Part shown: positions 1 to 7,739 of the stretch, piece by piece | Layout of the letters: each line of letters starts with the position of its first letter | How positions within the stretch are numbered: position 1 is the stretch's first letter | DNA from: Acidobacteriota bacterium | Lineage (GTDB): Bacteria > Acidobacteriota > Terriglobia > UBA7540 | Length of the DNA: 10,466 nucleotides | Direction: 5' to 3' | NCBI GenBank assembly: GCA_021784615.1 | Contig: JAJYHU010000153.1 | Span: 1 to 10,466, forward strand | Notes under the pieces: model-generated | What the model saw: the letters and a program-made list of their open reading frames with translations, nothing else | What the model was told of the DNA's origin: nothing | Database searches by the model: none | Made by a program: the position numbers and the translations under genes

Positions 1-3000
1 CGCAACGTTGCGCTGCCTGAAAAATACTTTACACCGGGATTGGGATGCCCGGTCCAGGAAATCAGGCGCTCGATCGTCACGTGATCCGGGGCTTCCAGGC
101 CTTTGGGGAAATAGAGTTCCCAGGGGCCGCGAATCTCGGCGGGCGGGGGCAGCGCCGGGACCACCACCTTGAGCGCGCGTCCTGCCGCCGTCTTCAATTC
201 ATAAGTTCCCGATTGGGCAACCTCGATGGAATAGCCCGTTCCGCCCGCCGCCATATCAAAGTTGCCGAAGGGGTCCAGGAGCTGAATTTCAGCCACAGGA
301 GTCTCGGGAATTCCTGAAATCTCCACATCGTTTCGCCTGACGGAGACAATCCGGTTCTCGGAGGGTTGGGCGGCGCCGCGGAAGATGACAAACACGGAGC
401 CGCAGGGGTCGAAGTCGAGGGGAATCCGCACCCCGTCTTCCTGCTGGTCGTAGACGGCAATCGGCTCAATCTTTCCGGTGTCCGGCCACCACAATTCCGG
501 CCGCTTTCCCTGAACCCGGAAGGTGCACAGAACTCGCCTTGCCGCAGGATTGCTGCTGGCCACAAAGTAAATCTCATCGTCCTTATCCCGCCGGTGAATA
601 TAGCGGATTTCATCGCCCACCTTGACATCCTGACAGTCAAAATCGGGCGGCGCGTTCAGATCCCGCAGCACCTGAGAAACCGGCCTTCCCCAAATGACTT
701 TCCCTTTGCCGAGCCGGTTCTCCGTCAAGCTCGATCCGTCGCACACGCCCCACAGTTCAGCGGTCAATCGCCGGATCTCTCCGTCGCACTGGGGATAATT
801 CTCCAGGCTGGGCGAAGCATCCGGTGGAGGGCCCACCACGGTTGCGCCCGCCAGCACCAACTCCTTGATTTTCGACAACAGCGCCGGCGTCATCGCCCTG
901 CCGGGGGGAAGGACTAAGACTCGGTAGCTCATGCCGCTCGGAAGCTCCAGGCGGCCATTGCGGACCGTCATCATCTTGATCAAGGCTTCGGGAGGCAGAT
1001 CGTCGTAGTCATAACCGTCGGGGATTCCGGGATCGAGTTCGGAGCGCTCCGGAAAAGAATTGGGAACGTTTTCAGTGCCAAGATAAGCCACGTCCGCCAC
1101 GAATACGCCCCTTTGCAGGAGATACTGGCATCGGGAAAGGTAGCTGATCCACGCCCGAGACTGCTCCCACCAGGTGACGGTGCGCTCGTAATGGATGCCA
1201 TAGGGACCCATCGTCATGCCCGGCGCCTCGTGGAGCCAAGGCTGCATGGAATAGCGGTGAAAGACAAAGTGGTTGACGCCCTGCGTCATGGCATGGTCGC
1301 CAAGCGGCTTCAGCTTGAAGGGATGGTTTTGCCATTTACCATCCGAAGGGGCCGCTGTGAACGATTCCGCGCCGCAGATGGGCCGGCCATAGACGTGCGC
1401 CGAAGAGGCCATCTCCTTGTTCCACGGCCCCGGCTTCCTCCCCGTCCAGAATTCGCTCATCGGCGTGTCCGCCCGCCCGCCATAAGCAACCTCGTCCAGC
1501 GGGCCGCCGCCATAAGCCTCGATGGAGAGCGTCAATCCATGCTGATGGCTGAGCTCCTGCATGTGCCCGGCGTAGTTCTCGAGCAGCAGATCGCCCACCA
1601 GCCTCCGCAGATCCCACAGGAACCGCTCAGAAACCTCCCGGCTCTCCACGGCGCGTCCGGTCAGCGTCGGCAAATACGGAAGAAGGTCATAACCGTACCG
1701 GTCCCGGAAAATCTTCCGGAATCCCGGGGTCCAGTTCTGCGAGCCCGTTTCCCAGCTGTCAATGTGGGTCATGGTGAGCGATTTGCCGCCCACGGCCGCC
1801 TGATCCTTGAGGAGCTTGCCCACCAAGCCGTCAAATTGCGCCTCGGTGGCCCGCTTGCTGAGCTTGTCAGACTCAAGGCCCAGGCCTTCTTTGGGAGCCG
1901 GATGGTTCATCACTCCGGTGGAGGTGTGGCCCAGGCGGAGGACCGTCCAATGGCCGGCCGGAACTTCCCAGGTGAGATTTCCATCGCGATCCATCTTGTG
2001 GCTGATATCCAGAACCTTGTTCCGCTCGACGGCCATCTCCCGAGGCACCGGCTGTTCGTCGGAATGGGTTGTCCTATGCCGAACGTAAGCGGCCTTCCCC
2101 GGCACATCTTCCAAGCGCCGCTCGGGGTGCAATTCCACTTCGGCAAGCGGAATGCCCTTGGCAAAGGGATCATCGAACTGGGATCGCTTGGGTTCCAGGA
2201 CAATCCGGTAATAGCGGGAGGACACTTCGGGGAAGTTCATGGAAGATATCGGCCAGTAGAAAGTGACCGGCTGGACGGCCCGGTATTCGCGGCCATCGTC
2301 GGAGACTTCAAGCGTTCCGTTGATGGTGGAGTAGATCGGAACAGGCGCCAAGGAAACCGATCTCGCCGTGAAAGGCTCCGCGAATTCAATGTTCAGGTAC
2401 TGCGGCTGGCCTTTGGCTGGCGGCGGAAGCGTCGTGGCCGTTGCGATGTTGCCGTCCGTCAGAGGGGCGGAGTCAAAACTTTCCCGATGGACTCCGCAAG
2501 TGATCTTGGGGGAACGGTCGGCCATGCGAACGCTTGCGGCCGGCGGGGTGGGAAAAGCCAGCACGGCAATGTCGCGGTAATAGTCCATGATGGTTTGGGG
2601 TTCGGCTAGCGGGCCGGAAAAATGCGCTGGGCCCTGGTGGTGCGACTCGCTCCACACAATCATCTGCATGGAAAGTTCCGGAGTGATCCAAGGGCCGCCG
2701 CTGCCGCACCAGCCGGCATCATTGTTCATGTCAATCGTGATGCCCAGGCGCGTCGCCTCCTTGACCGCGTGCTGAATCATCTCGCGCCACTCCGGGGTCA
2801 TAAAGCGGACGGGGCCGGGCGGAACATATTGATCGACTTCCATATACAGGACGCCGCGAATGCCCACGCGATGCATCGCTTCAAGGTCAGCCGTGATGCC
2901 CTCGCGGGTGATGTTGCCGTTTGAAACAAACCAGTAAACCCAGGGCTGAGCGGCCGGGGGCGGGCTCAAAAAACCGCTCTGCAATTCGGGAAGCTGCGCA

Positions 3001-3131
3001 TCGGCTTGGGCGGCTGCGGAGCCTTCAGCCGAATAAAAGGCCATTCCCTTGCCCAGGCCCGGCAGCGCCGGCGCCATGGCAAACATCGCAGAATTCCGCA
3101 GAAACTTTCGTCGGCTGTATTTGCTGGCCAT
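1..3131 (-). CDS. Tat-exported GH106 family glycoside hydrolase, probable alpha-L-rhamnosidase (C-terminus off the left edge)
   Basis: The frame is open without a stop from ATG at 3131 to the window edge (1043 residues), so it is partial at its C-terminus. A Shine-Dalgarno sequence GAGGGAGA (minus strand 3146-3139) lies 7 bases before the ATG. Residues 1-45 look like a Tat signal: SRRKFL at 6-11, then an Ala/Gly/Pro-rich stretch. Residues 66-150 carry GH106 hallmarks: YWFVSNGNIT, DLEAMHRVGIRGV, GPVRFMTPEW and GWCGSGGPWIT. Residues about 212-300 resemble an inserted galactose-binding/F5-8C-like beta-sandwich. Candidate active-site segments are HIDSWETG (Asp458, Glu461), SIEAYGGGP (Glu538) and GAESF (Glu589). 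The visible end, GVKYFSGSATL, looks like the start of a C-terminal jelly-roll, so perhaps 100 residues are missing. Characterised GH106 enzymes are inverting, calcium-dependent exo-alpha-L-rhamnosidases acting on pectin and plant glycosides. The family call is firm; the exact substrate is inference. No polysaccharide-utilisation genes are visible next to it. Confidence 0.88.
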   Translation of the reverse strand, partial: MASKYSRRKFLRNSAMFAMAPALPGLGKGMAFYSAEGSAAAQADAQLPELQSGFLSPPPAAQPWVYWFVSNGNITREGITADLEAMHRVGIRGVLYMEVDQYVPPGPVRFMTPEWREMIQHAVKEATRLGITIDMNNDAGWCGSGGPWITPELSMQMIVWSESHHQGPAHFSGPLAEPQTIMDYYRDIAVLAFPTPPAASVRMADRSPKITCGVHRESFDSAPLTDGNIATATTLPPPAKGQPQYLNIEFAEPFTARSVSLAPVPIYSTINGTLEVSDDGREYRAVQPVTFYWPISSMNFPEVSSRYYRIVLEPKRSQFDDPFAKGIPLAEVELHPERRLEDVPGKAAYVRHRTTHSDEQPVPREMAVERNKVLDISHKMDRDGNLTWEVPAGHWTVLRLGHTSTGVMNHPAPKEGLGLESDKLSKRATEAQFDGLVGKLLKDQAAVGGKSLTMTHIDSWETGSQNWTPGFRKIFRDRYGYDLLPYLPTLTGRAVESREVSERFLWDLRRLVGDLLLENYAGHMQELSHQHGLTLSIEAYGGGPLDEVAYGGRADTPMSEFWTGRKPGPWNKEMASSAHVYGRPICGAESFTAAPSDGKWQNHPFKLKPLGDHAMTQGVNHFVFHRYSMQPWLHEAPGMTMGPYGIHYERTVTWWEQSRAWISYLSRCQYLLQRGVFVADVAYLGTENVPNSFPERSELDPGIPDGYDYDDLPPEALIKMMTVRNGRLELPSGMSYRVLVLPPGRAMTPALLSKIKELVLAGATVVGPPPDASPSLENYPQCDGEIRRLTAELWGVCDGSSLTENRLGKGKVIWGRPVSQVLRDLNAPPDFDCQDVKVGDEIRYIHRRDKDDEIYFVASSNPAARRVLCTFRVQGKRPELWWPDTGKIEPIAVYDQQEDGVRIPLDFDPCGSVFVIFRGAAQPSENRIVSVRRNDVEISGIPETPVAEIQLLDPFGNFDMAAGGTGYSIEVAQSGTYELKTAAGRALKVVVPALPPPAEIRGPWELYFPKGLEAPDHVTIERLISWTGHPNPGVKYFSGSATL

Positions 3132-3427
3132 CAGATCGTCTCCCTCAAAAAACGTAGCCTCGCACCTTGCCTCTGTTGAGGCTGCGGGCTTCATGAACAA
3201 CTCAATGCGGCGCGATAAGCCGCGGAGATGAAGGTCCGCGCCACCCGCTACCCTTCGCGCATGCAATTTCTCAGCCTGTATATCATCGGCGAAACAGCAA
3301 TACAATACCATTCGAGCCGCTGCGAGTCTACTTTGCCGGATGGTGGCTGGATGGTGGCGCAAAACACCTCATCCCCAATGCCGGCCAGAAGGCCAGAGCT
3401 GCAAGGAACCGGCCCTGCGCCCATATT
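3132..3427. other. Divergent intergenic region with no gene seen
   Basis: I find no convincing gene here. Short open frames exist, but none has a ribosome binding site with a recognisable protein. On the minus strand a weak promoter-like pair, TTGTAT (3305-3300) and TATACA (3282-3277) with a 17-base spacer, could serve the hydrolase gene; each box matches only four of six consensus positions. GGATGGTGGC occurs twice in tandem at 3338-3347 and 3349-3358 (period 11). A small inverted repeat GCGGC/GCCGC lies at 3207-3211 and 3219-3223. No regulator gene lies between the divergent genes. Confidence 0.5.
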
Positions 3428-3456
3428 TTGACACCCCAACAGCCGTATGCGATAAT
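3428..3456 (+). promoter_or_regulatory. Near-consensus sigma70-type promoter for the TPR gene
   Basis: A perfect -35 box TTGACA (3428-3433) is followed by a 17-base spacer and the -10 box GATAAT (3451-3456), five of six to consensus. Transcription would start near 3463, giving a leader of about 25-40 bases before the TPR gene. It is the best promoter I see in the window. Because all later plus-strand genes are close together, it may also drive at least ispE and the tRNA. The match is read directly from the sequence; activity is inference. Confidence 0.75.
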
Positions 3457-3488
3457 TCGCTACGAAGGTTAAAAGGGCAAACCACGCG

Positions 3489-5579
3489 ATGATCGGGAAA
3501 ACCATGAAAATTTGGGCGGCTGGAATCAGCCTTTTTTTGCTGGGAGCCACAGGCGTGGCAGGGGCGCAGGCGCCGGCGCCGGCACAAAGCGCTAAGGAGC
3601 CTTCTGCAACCCAGGCGGTGGTGACGCCAGACCACGCCGCAGCGTATTACCATTACATGCTGGCGCAGCGTTACAAGGAACTGGCGGGAATTTACAACCG
3701 CGGCGATTATGTGGACCGCGCCATTTCCGAATACAAAAAGGCCATTGAAGCCGACCCTTCTTCTCTGTTCCTGCGCGTTGAGCTGGCGGAGCTTTACTGG
3801 CGCGTGACCCGCGTTACAGACGCCATCGCCGGGGCCCAGGCCGTTCTGAAAATCAATCCCAACGACGTGGACGCCCATCGATTGCTGGCCCACATTTATC
3901 TGGGAAGCCTGGGTAGTTCCCAGGCAGGGGCCGCAATTCCTGAGATCCTTCAAAAGACCATTGCCCAATTTGAAGCCGTGACCGAGCTTGACCCGAGCGA
4001 CTCGGAATCTGCGCTGATCCTGGGCCGGCTTTATAAGGTCGACAACCAGCCGCAGAAAGCCGAGGCCATTTTCAAGAAGGTTCTGCAGGATAATCCGGAC
4101 TCCCAAAGTGTGCTGGCCAACCTGACACAGCTTTACTTTGACCAGGCCGAATACCAGAAGGTCATCGACCTGCTCAAGAGCATTCCAGGCGACCGGATGG
4201 ATCCTTCTTTGCTCTACTTGCTGGGCAATGCCTACATGCAGACTCGCGATCTCAGCAGCGCCGAAGAGGCCTTTCAAAAGGCCTTGCAGCGTGCGCCGGA
4301 CAGCCAGGATGTCCGCCGCGCCTACGCTGAAGCGCTGATGGCCGACGGCAAGATGCAGCAAGCCCGCGACCAGCTTGAAGAAATCCTAAAGGTAAGCCCG
4401 GAAGATGGAGCGACGTATCTCCGCCTTGGGCAACTTGACCGCGAAATGGGACGGTTTGACGACGCGCGCCAGGACTTTGCGCACGCCAGGACCCTCTCGC
4501 CCGCCAACCTTGAAGTCCCTTACCAGCAAGCTCTTTTGGAAGATACGGTGGGGCATGAAGACAAGGCGATCGCCATCCTGGAGGACCTGCTGAAGAAGAC
4601 CGCGAACTCCAACGGGAAATACAATCCCGCCGAAGCCAACAACCGCGCAGTTTTCCTGCAGCGGTTGGGGCAGATATACCGGGAACAGGAAAAGTACGCA
4701 AAGGCTATCGAAACGTTCCGGAGCATTGTGGCCTTGGGCGCGGATCAGGCGCCGCGGGGCGAGGCGCTGATTATCGAAACCTATCAACTGAACCGGCAAC
4801 TGCCGAAGGCCATGGCGGAGGCTAACGAAGCCATTCAGAAATATCCGCACGACCGGCAGCTCTTGATGCAGCGCGCCTCGCTGCTGGGATTGCAGGGTCA
4901 CCGGGATGAGGCCGTCAAGCAGCTCAAGGGAATGCTCAATAACACTCCCCAGGATCGAGGCATTTACCTGGCGATCGCCCAGATTTATTCGCAGGGCAAG
5001 GCTTACCCGAAGGCCGAGGCGGCAATCCAAAAGGCGCTTTCGCTAAGCAACAATCCTGATGACCAGGAGTACGCCCGGTTCATGCTGGGCTCTGTGTACG
5101 AGCGCGAGAAGAAATATGACCTGGCGGAAGAGCAATTCAAGCAGGTTTTGGCCGTTGACCCGCTGAACGACGCCGCCGCGAACTACCTGGGCTATATGCT
5201 GGCGGACCGCGGCGTGCGGCTCGAGGAATCGGTCCATTACATCGAGAAGGCCCTGCAGCTCGAACCGAACAACGGAGCTTATCTTGACAGCCTCGGCTGG
5301 GCCTACTACAAGATGAACCGCTTTGAAAGCGCGGAAGCCCCTTTGCAGAAGGCTGTGCAACTGATTTCCGACGACCCGACCATCCGGGAGCACCTTGGAT
5401 ATGTGTACCTGGCGCTCGGAAAGAAAGCTGACGCGCAGCGGGAATGGCAACATGCCCTAAAAATATGGCGCAAGGCGGCCGCCAGCGATTTTGGACCGGC
5501 GCAAGCTGCCAAACTCCGGAAAAAGCTCAATCACCTGAAGCACGAGATGGGTCACCAAGAATCCTCCGCTGCGGACTAG
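3489..5579 (+). CDS. Secreted/periplasmic tetratricopeptide-repeat protein (LbcA-like position)
   Basis: The product is 696 residues. Residues 6-28 look like a Sec signal peptide: MK, a hydrophobic core, then a likely cut around AGAQA. There is no lipobox; I see no cysteine in the whole protein. Nearly all the rest, from about residue 52 to 655, reads as roughly 17 TPR-like helix pairs of about 34 residues, many closing with A..D/NP. A few units are longer, for example near residues 130-160 and 365-385. The C-terminal units (NYLGYMLADRG, AYLDSLGWAYYKM, EHLGYVYLALG) are the best conserved part in my memory of envelope TPR proteins. A basic helix and a short polar tail end the protein. TPR solenoids are protein-binding scaffolds, so the partner is unknown. 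The start could instead be ATG at 3504 (residue 6), giving a more typical signal peptide behind GGGA; I kept the longer form. The gene sits 59 bases before ispE. Confidence 0.85.
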   Translation: MIGKTMKIWAAGISLFLLGATGVAGAQAPAPAQSAKEPSATQAVVTPDHAAAYYHYMLAQRYKELAGIYNRGDYVDRAISEYKKAIEADPSSLFLRVELAELYWRVTRVTDAIAGAQAVLKINPNDVDAHRLLAHIYLGSLGSSQAGAAIPEILQKTIAQFEAVTELDPSDSESALILGRLYKVDNQPQKAEAIFKKVLQDNPDSQSVLANLTQLYFDQAEYQKVIDLLKSIPGDRMDPSLLYLLGNAYMQTRDLSSAEEAFQKALQRAPDSQDVRRAYAEALMADGKMQQARDQLEEILKVSPEDGATYLRLGQLDREMGRFDDARQDFAHARTLSPANLEVPYQQALLEDTVGHEDKAIAILEDLLKKTANSNGKYNPAEANNRAVFLQRLGQIYREQEKYAKAIETFRSIVALGADQAPRGEALIIETYQLNRQLPKAMAEANEAIQKYPHDRQLLMQRASLLGLQGHRDEAVKQLKGMLNNTPQDRGIYLAIAQIYSQGKAYPKAEAAIQKALSLSNNPDDQEYARFMLGSVYEREKKYDLAEEQFKQVLAVDPLNDAAANYLGYMLADRGVRLEESVHYIEKALQLEPNNGAYLDSLGWAYYKMNRFESAEAPLQKAVQLISDDPTIREHLGYVYLALGKKADAQREWQHALKIWRKAAASDFGPAQAAKLRKKLNHLKHEMGHQESSAAD

Positions 5580-5638
5580 AATTGGCGACCGGAATAATCG
5601 ATTCCCGTTACGGGTCTTAACAGCAACCTTCCGCTTCC

Positions 5639-6532
5639 TTGAAAAAAACCATTCAAGTTCGCGCATTTGCCAAGGTCAATCTGGGGCTCAAAGTCCTGGG
5701 CAACAGACCGGACGGCTACCACGAGATTCGAACCATCTATCAGACGGTGAGCCTTGCCGATGACATGGAAGCGTCCGTTTCCTCCCACCGGGGCGGGATC
5801 AGCCTCAAATGCGACCAGCCGGGCCTTCCCTCCGGCCCAGGGAATCTTGTCTATCGCGCGGCGGCGCTGTGGAGGCGGGCGCGAGGCTTCAAGAGCGGCG
5901 TCACACTGCGCCTTCGGAAAAGAATTCCCGTAGGAGCCGGGCTGGGAGGAGGAAGCAGCGACGCCGCCGTCACGCTCGTGGCCTTGGAACGATTGACTGG
6001 AAATCGATTGGCGCCTTCAAAGCTTATCGAGCTTGCGGCCGGCCTGGGATCGGACGTGCCGCTGTTCCTCCAGGGCGGCAGAGTTCTGGGCTGCGGGCGG
6101 GGCGAGGAGATTTATCCCCTTGCGGACCTCCCGGCGCGGCCGTGCCTGATTGCCTTCCCGGGCTTCGGGGTCTCAACGGCGGAAGCTTATCAGGCAATCG
6201 ATTTGCAATTGACGTCAGGCGCCGAAAAACATAGAATAAACAGTTTGGGCATGCGGTCACCTTTTCCCCTGGAAGAATGGGGGCCGGCCGAAAACGATTT
6301 TGAGACGTTCGTTTTCGCAAGGTGGCCTGAGCTGGCAAAGGTAAAAGGCCGGCTTATCCGGGCCGGGGCCGAAACAGCCTCCCTGACGGGTAGTGGTTCA
6401 GCGCTCTACGCCGTCTTTGCATCCGCCCAACAAATCAATCGCGCTGCGAAGCTCATCCCTGCGGATTGGCAGGTCCATAAGGTTCGGACGCTTCCGCGTG
6501 CGGAGTACCGGCGCCGCATTTTTGTGGATTAG
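5639..6532 (+). CDS. ispE: 4-diphosphocytidyl-2-C-methyl-D-erythritol kinase (IspE)
   Basis: This cytosolic GHMP kinase uses ATP to phosphorylate the 2-hydroxyl of CDP-methylerythritol in the MEP pathway, giving precursors for undecaprenyl phosphate, quinones and other isoprenoids. The 297-residue length is typical. Motifs in order: AKVNL with Lys12 and RPDGYHEI (residues 23-30) at the N-terminus; the ATP-binding glycine loop PVGAGLGGGSSDAA (about 97-110); LGSDVPLFL with the probable catalytic Asp139; GCGRGEE (151-157); AENDFE (217-222); and the third GHMP motif LTGSGSALYAVF (249-260). The start is TTG. An in-frame TAA at 5618-5620 and no ATG or GTG between it and 5639 make this the first available start, and the N-terminal motif begins only a few residues later. 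No Shine-Dalgarno sequence precedes it. The tRNA-Gln gene follows after 91 bases. Confidence 0.96.
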   Translation: MKKTIQVRAFAKVNLGLKVLGNRPDGYHEIRTIYQTVSLADDMEASVSSHRGGISLKCDQPGLPSGPGNLVYRAAALWRRARGFKSGVTLRLRKRIPVGAGLGGGSSDAAVTLVALERLTGNRLAPSKLIELAAGLGSDVPLFLQGGRVLGCGRGEEIYPLADLPARPCLIAFPGFGVSTAEAYQAIDLQLTSGAEKHRINSLGMRSPFPLEEWGPAENDFETFVFARWPELAKVKGRLIRAGAETASLTGSGSALYAVFASAQQINRAAKLIPADWQVHKVRTLPRAEYRRRIFVD

Positions 6533-6623
6533 GCCGGCGCGAAGGGCGCTTTGGGCGCTTGGAACCGCATGGGGAAAACATTGGCCCCGCGGCGGTCCAT
6601 CGATCTTTTTCGGGTCAGGGTAC

Positions 6624-6697
6624 TGGGAGGTCGTCCAGTGGTAGGACACATGCCTTTGGAGCATGGAACCCTGGTTCGAATCCAGGCCTCCCAGCCA
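6624..6697 (+). tRNA. tRNA-Gln, anticodon TTG
   Basis: A complete 74-base cloverleaf. The acceptor stem TGGGAGG (6624-6630) pairs perfectly with CCTCCCA (6687-6693), followed by discriminator G and an encoded CCA (6695-6697). The D stem is GTCC/GGAC. The anticodon stem CATGC/GCATG holds the loop CTTTGGA with anticodon TTG at 6656-6658, reading CAA and by wobble CAG (Gln). The T stem CCTGG/CCAGG holds TTCGAAT. It lies between ispE and prs on the same strand, so it is probably co-transcribed and cut out by RNase P and other nucleases. The same position is recalled for a tRNA-Gln in Pseudomonas. Confidence 0.97.
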
Positions 6698-6719
6698 GGT
6701 TTGGAATTTTTCGGTTACA

Positions 6720-6726
6720 AAGGTGA
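6720..6726 (+). promoter_or_regulatory. Ribosome binding site fixing the prs start
   Basis: AAGGTGA lies 5 bases before ATG at 6732. This supports that start rather than the longer open frame, whose first ATG (6663) falls inside the tRNA gene. Confidence 0.75.
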
Positions 6727-6731
6727 GTGCG

Positions 6732-7685
6732 ATGGCTGATCGGGTTCATCATGCCATGAAGGTGCTGACGGGCAGAGCGCATCCGGCGCTGGCCCAGGAG
6801 ATTTGCGATCACTTGGGAGTGCCTTTAGGCAAGATCCGCGTCGATCGTTTTCCCGATGGCGAAGTTCGGCTCCAGATTATGGAGAATGTCCGGGGAGCCG
6901 ACGTTTTTGTCATCCAGCCCACTTGCCGTCCGGTCAATGAGAATCTCGTTGAGTTGCTGATTATTCTCGATGCTCTGCGCCGCGCTTCAGCGTACCGGAT
7001 CACGGCGGTCATGCCCTATTACGGCTACGCGCGCCAGGACCGGAAAGACCGCCCGCGGGTGCCGATTTCCGCCAAGCTGGTGGCGGACTTGCTCACCTCG
7101 GCTGGAGCCAACCGGGTTTTGGCGCTTGATCTGCACGCGGGACAGATTCAGGGATATTTCGACATCCCGGTGGACCATCTGTACGCCACGCCGGTGACCG
7201 TAGGGTATTTCCGAAAGCTCCGGCTGAAGGACCTGGTGGTGGTTTCTCCTGACACCGGGGGCGTCGAGCGAGCACGCGCTTTTGCCAAGCGCCTGAGAGT
7301 GCCGCTGGCGATTATCGACAAGCGCCGCCAGGACGCCGATGTGGTGGAGATGTTCAACGTGATCGGCGAGGTCGCCGGCCGAACTTGTTTGATCGTTGAC
7401 GACATGATTGATACGGGAGGCACCCTCGCCACAGGCGCGCAAGCATTGAAGGAAAAGGGCGCGGCAAGGGTCTTTGCATGCTGCACCCACGGAGTTTTTG
7501 CCGGAAACGCCATCAAGAAGATTATGAAGTCTCCCATCGAACAGGTGGTGGCGACAAACTCGATACCGTTGCTTCCTGAAGCGCAGGCGTGCAAGCAAAT
7601 CAAAGTCTTGAGCGTGGGAAATCTTCTGGCTGAGGCCATCAAGTCCATCTATAAGGAAACCTCCGTGAGCAGGCTTTTTATTTGA
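6732..7685 (+). CDS. prs: Ribose-phosphate pyrophosphokinase (PRPP synthetase)
   Basis: Cytosolic enzyme that transfers pyrophosphate from ATP to ribose 5-phosphate, making PRPP for purine, pyrimidine, histidine, tryptophan and NAD synthesis. From ATG 6732 the product is 317 residues, the usual length for class I enzymes. Visible motifs: RFPDGEVRLQI (39-49) with ENVRGADVFVIQ (51-62); RQDRK (101-105) in the ATP region; DLHAGQIQGYF (133-143) with the metal-binding His135; SPDTGGVERA (172-181); KRR (197-199), the flexible catalytic loop; and the PRPP loop VDDMIDTGGT (222-231). The protein looks complete with no lost key residue. An extension to ATG 6663 would translate through the 3' half of the tRNA and is rejected. 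It lies 34 bases after the tRNA and 54 before rplY, an order shared with Gammaproteobacteria. Confidence 0.98.
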   Translation: MADRVHHAMKVLTGRAHPALAQEICDHLGVPLGKIRVDRFPDGEVRLQIMENVRGADVFVIQPTCRPVNENLVELLIILDALRRASAYRITAVMPYYGYARQDRKDRPRVPISAKLVADLLTSAGANRVLALDLHAGQIQGYFDIPVDHLYATPVTVGYFRKLRLKDLVVVSPDTGGVERARAFAKRLRVPLAIIDKRRQDADVVEMFNVIGEVAGRTCLIVDDMIDTGGTLATGAQALKEKGAARVFACCTHGVFAGNAIKKIMKSPIEQVVATNSIPLLPEAQACKQIKVLSVGNLLAEAIKSIYKETSVSRLFI

Positions 7686-7725
7686 GCTCGCGAGTGAGGA
7701 CCAGGCTTTCAATTTTTGACGTTTT

Positions 7726-7729
7726 GAGG
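7726..7729 (+). promoter_or_regulatory. Ribosome binding site fixing the rplY start
   Basis: GAGG ends 10 bases before ATG 7740. The in-frame GTG at 7731 lies only one base after it, too close, so ATG 7740 is chosen. Confidence 0.6.
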
Positions 7730-7739
7730 TGTGAATTCT

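Noticed and set aside
1113..2609. A 498-codon open frame on the plus strand opposite the GH106 gene
   Set aside because: It lies wholly antisense to a clearly recognisable gene, has no family motif or binding site, and its Arg/Pro/Gly-rich composition is typical of a shadow frame in GC-rich DNA.
3369..4361. A 330-codon minus-strand frame opposite the start of the TPR gene
   Set aside because: It is antisense to the signal peptide and repeats of the TPR protein, covers its promoter and has no recognisable motif.
6544..6560. GGGCGCTT repeated twice between ispE and the tRNA, considered as a terminator
   Set aside because: The copies are direct, not inverted, and no T tract follows, so it would not form a proper terminator stem.
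6663..6731. A longer prs starting 23 codons upstream
   Set aside because: The upstream ATG is inside the tRNA-Gln gene; ATG 6732 has a proper binding site and gives the normal family length.
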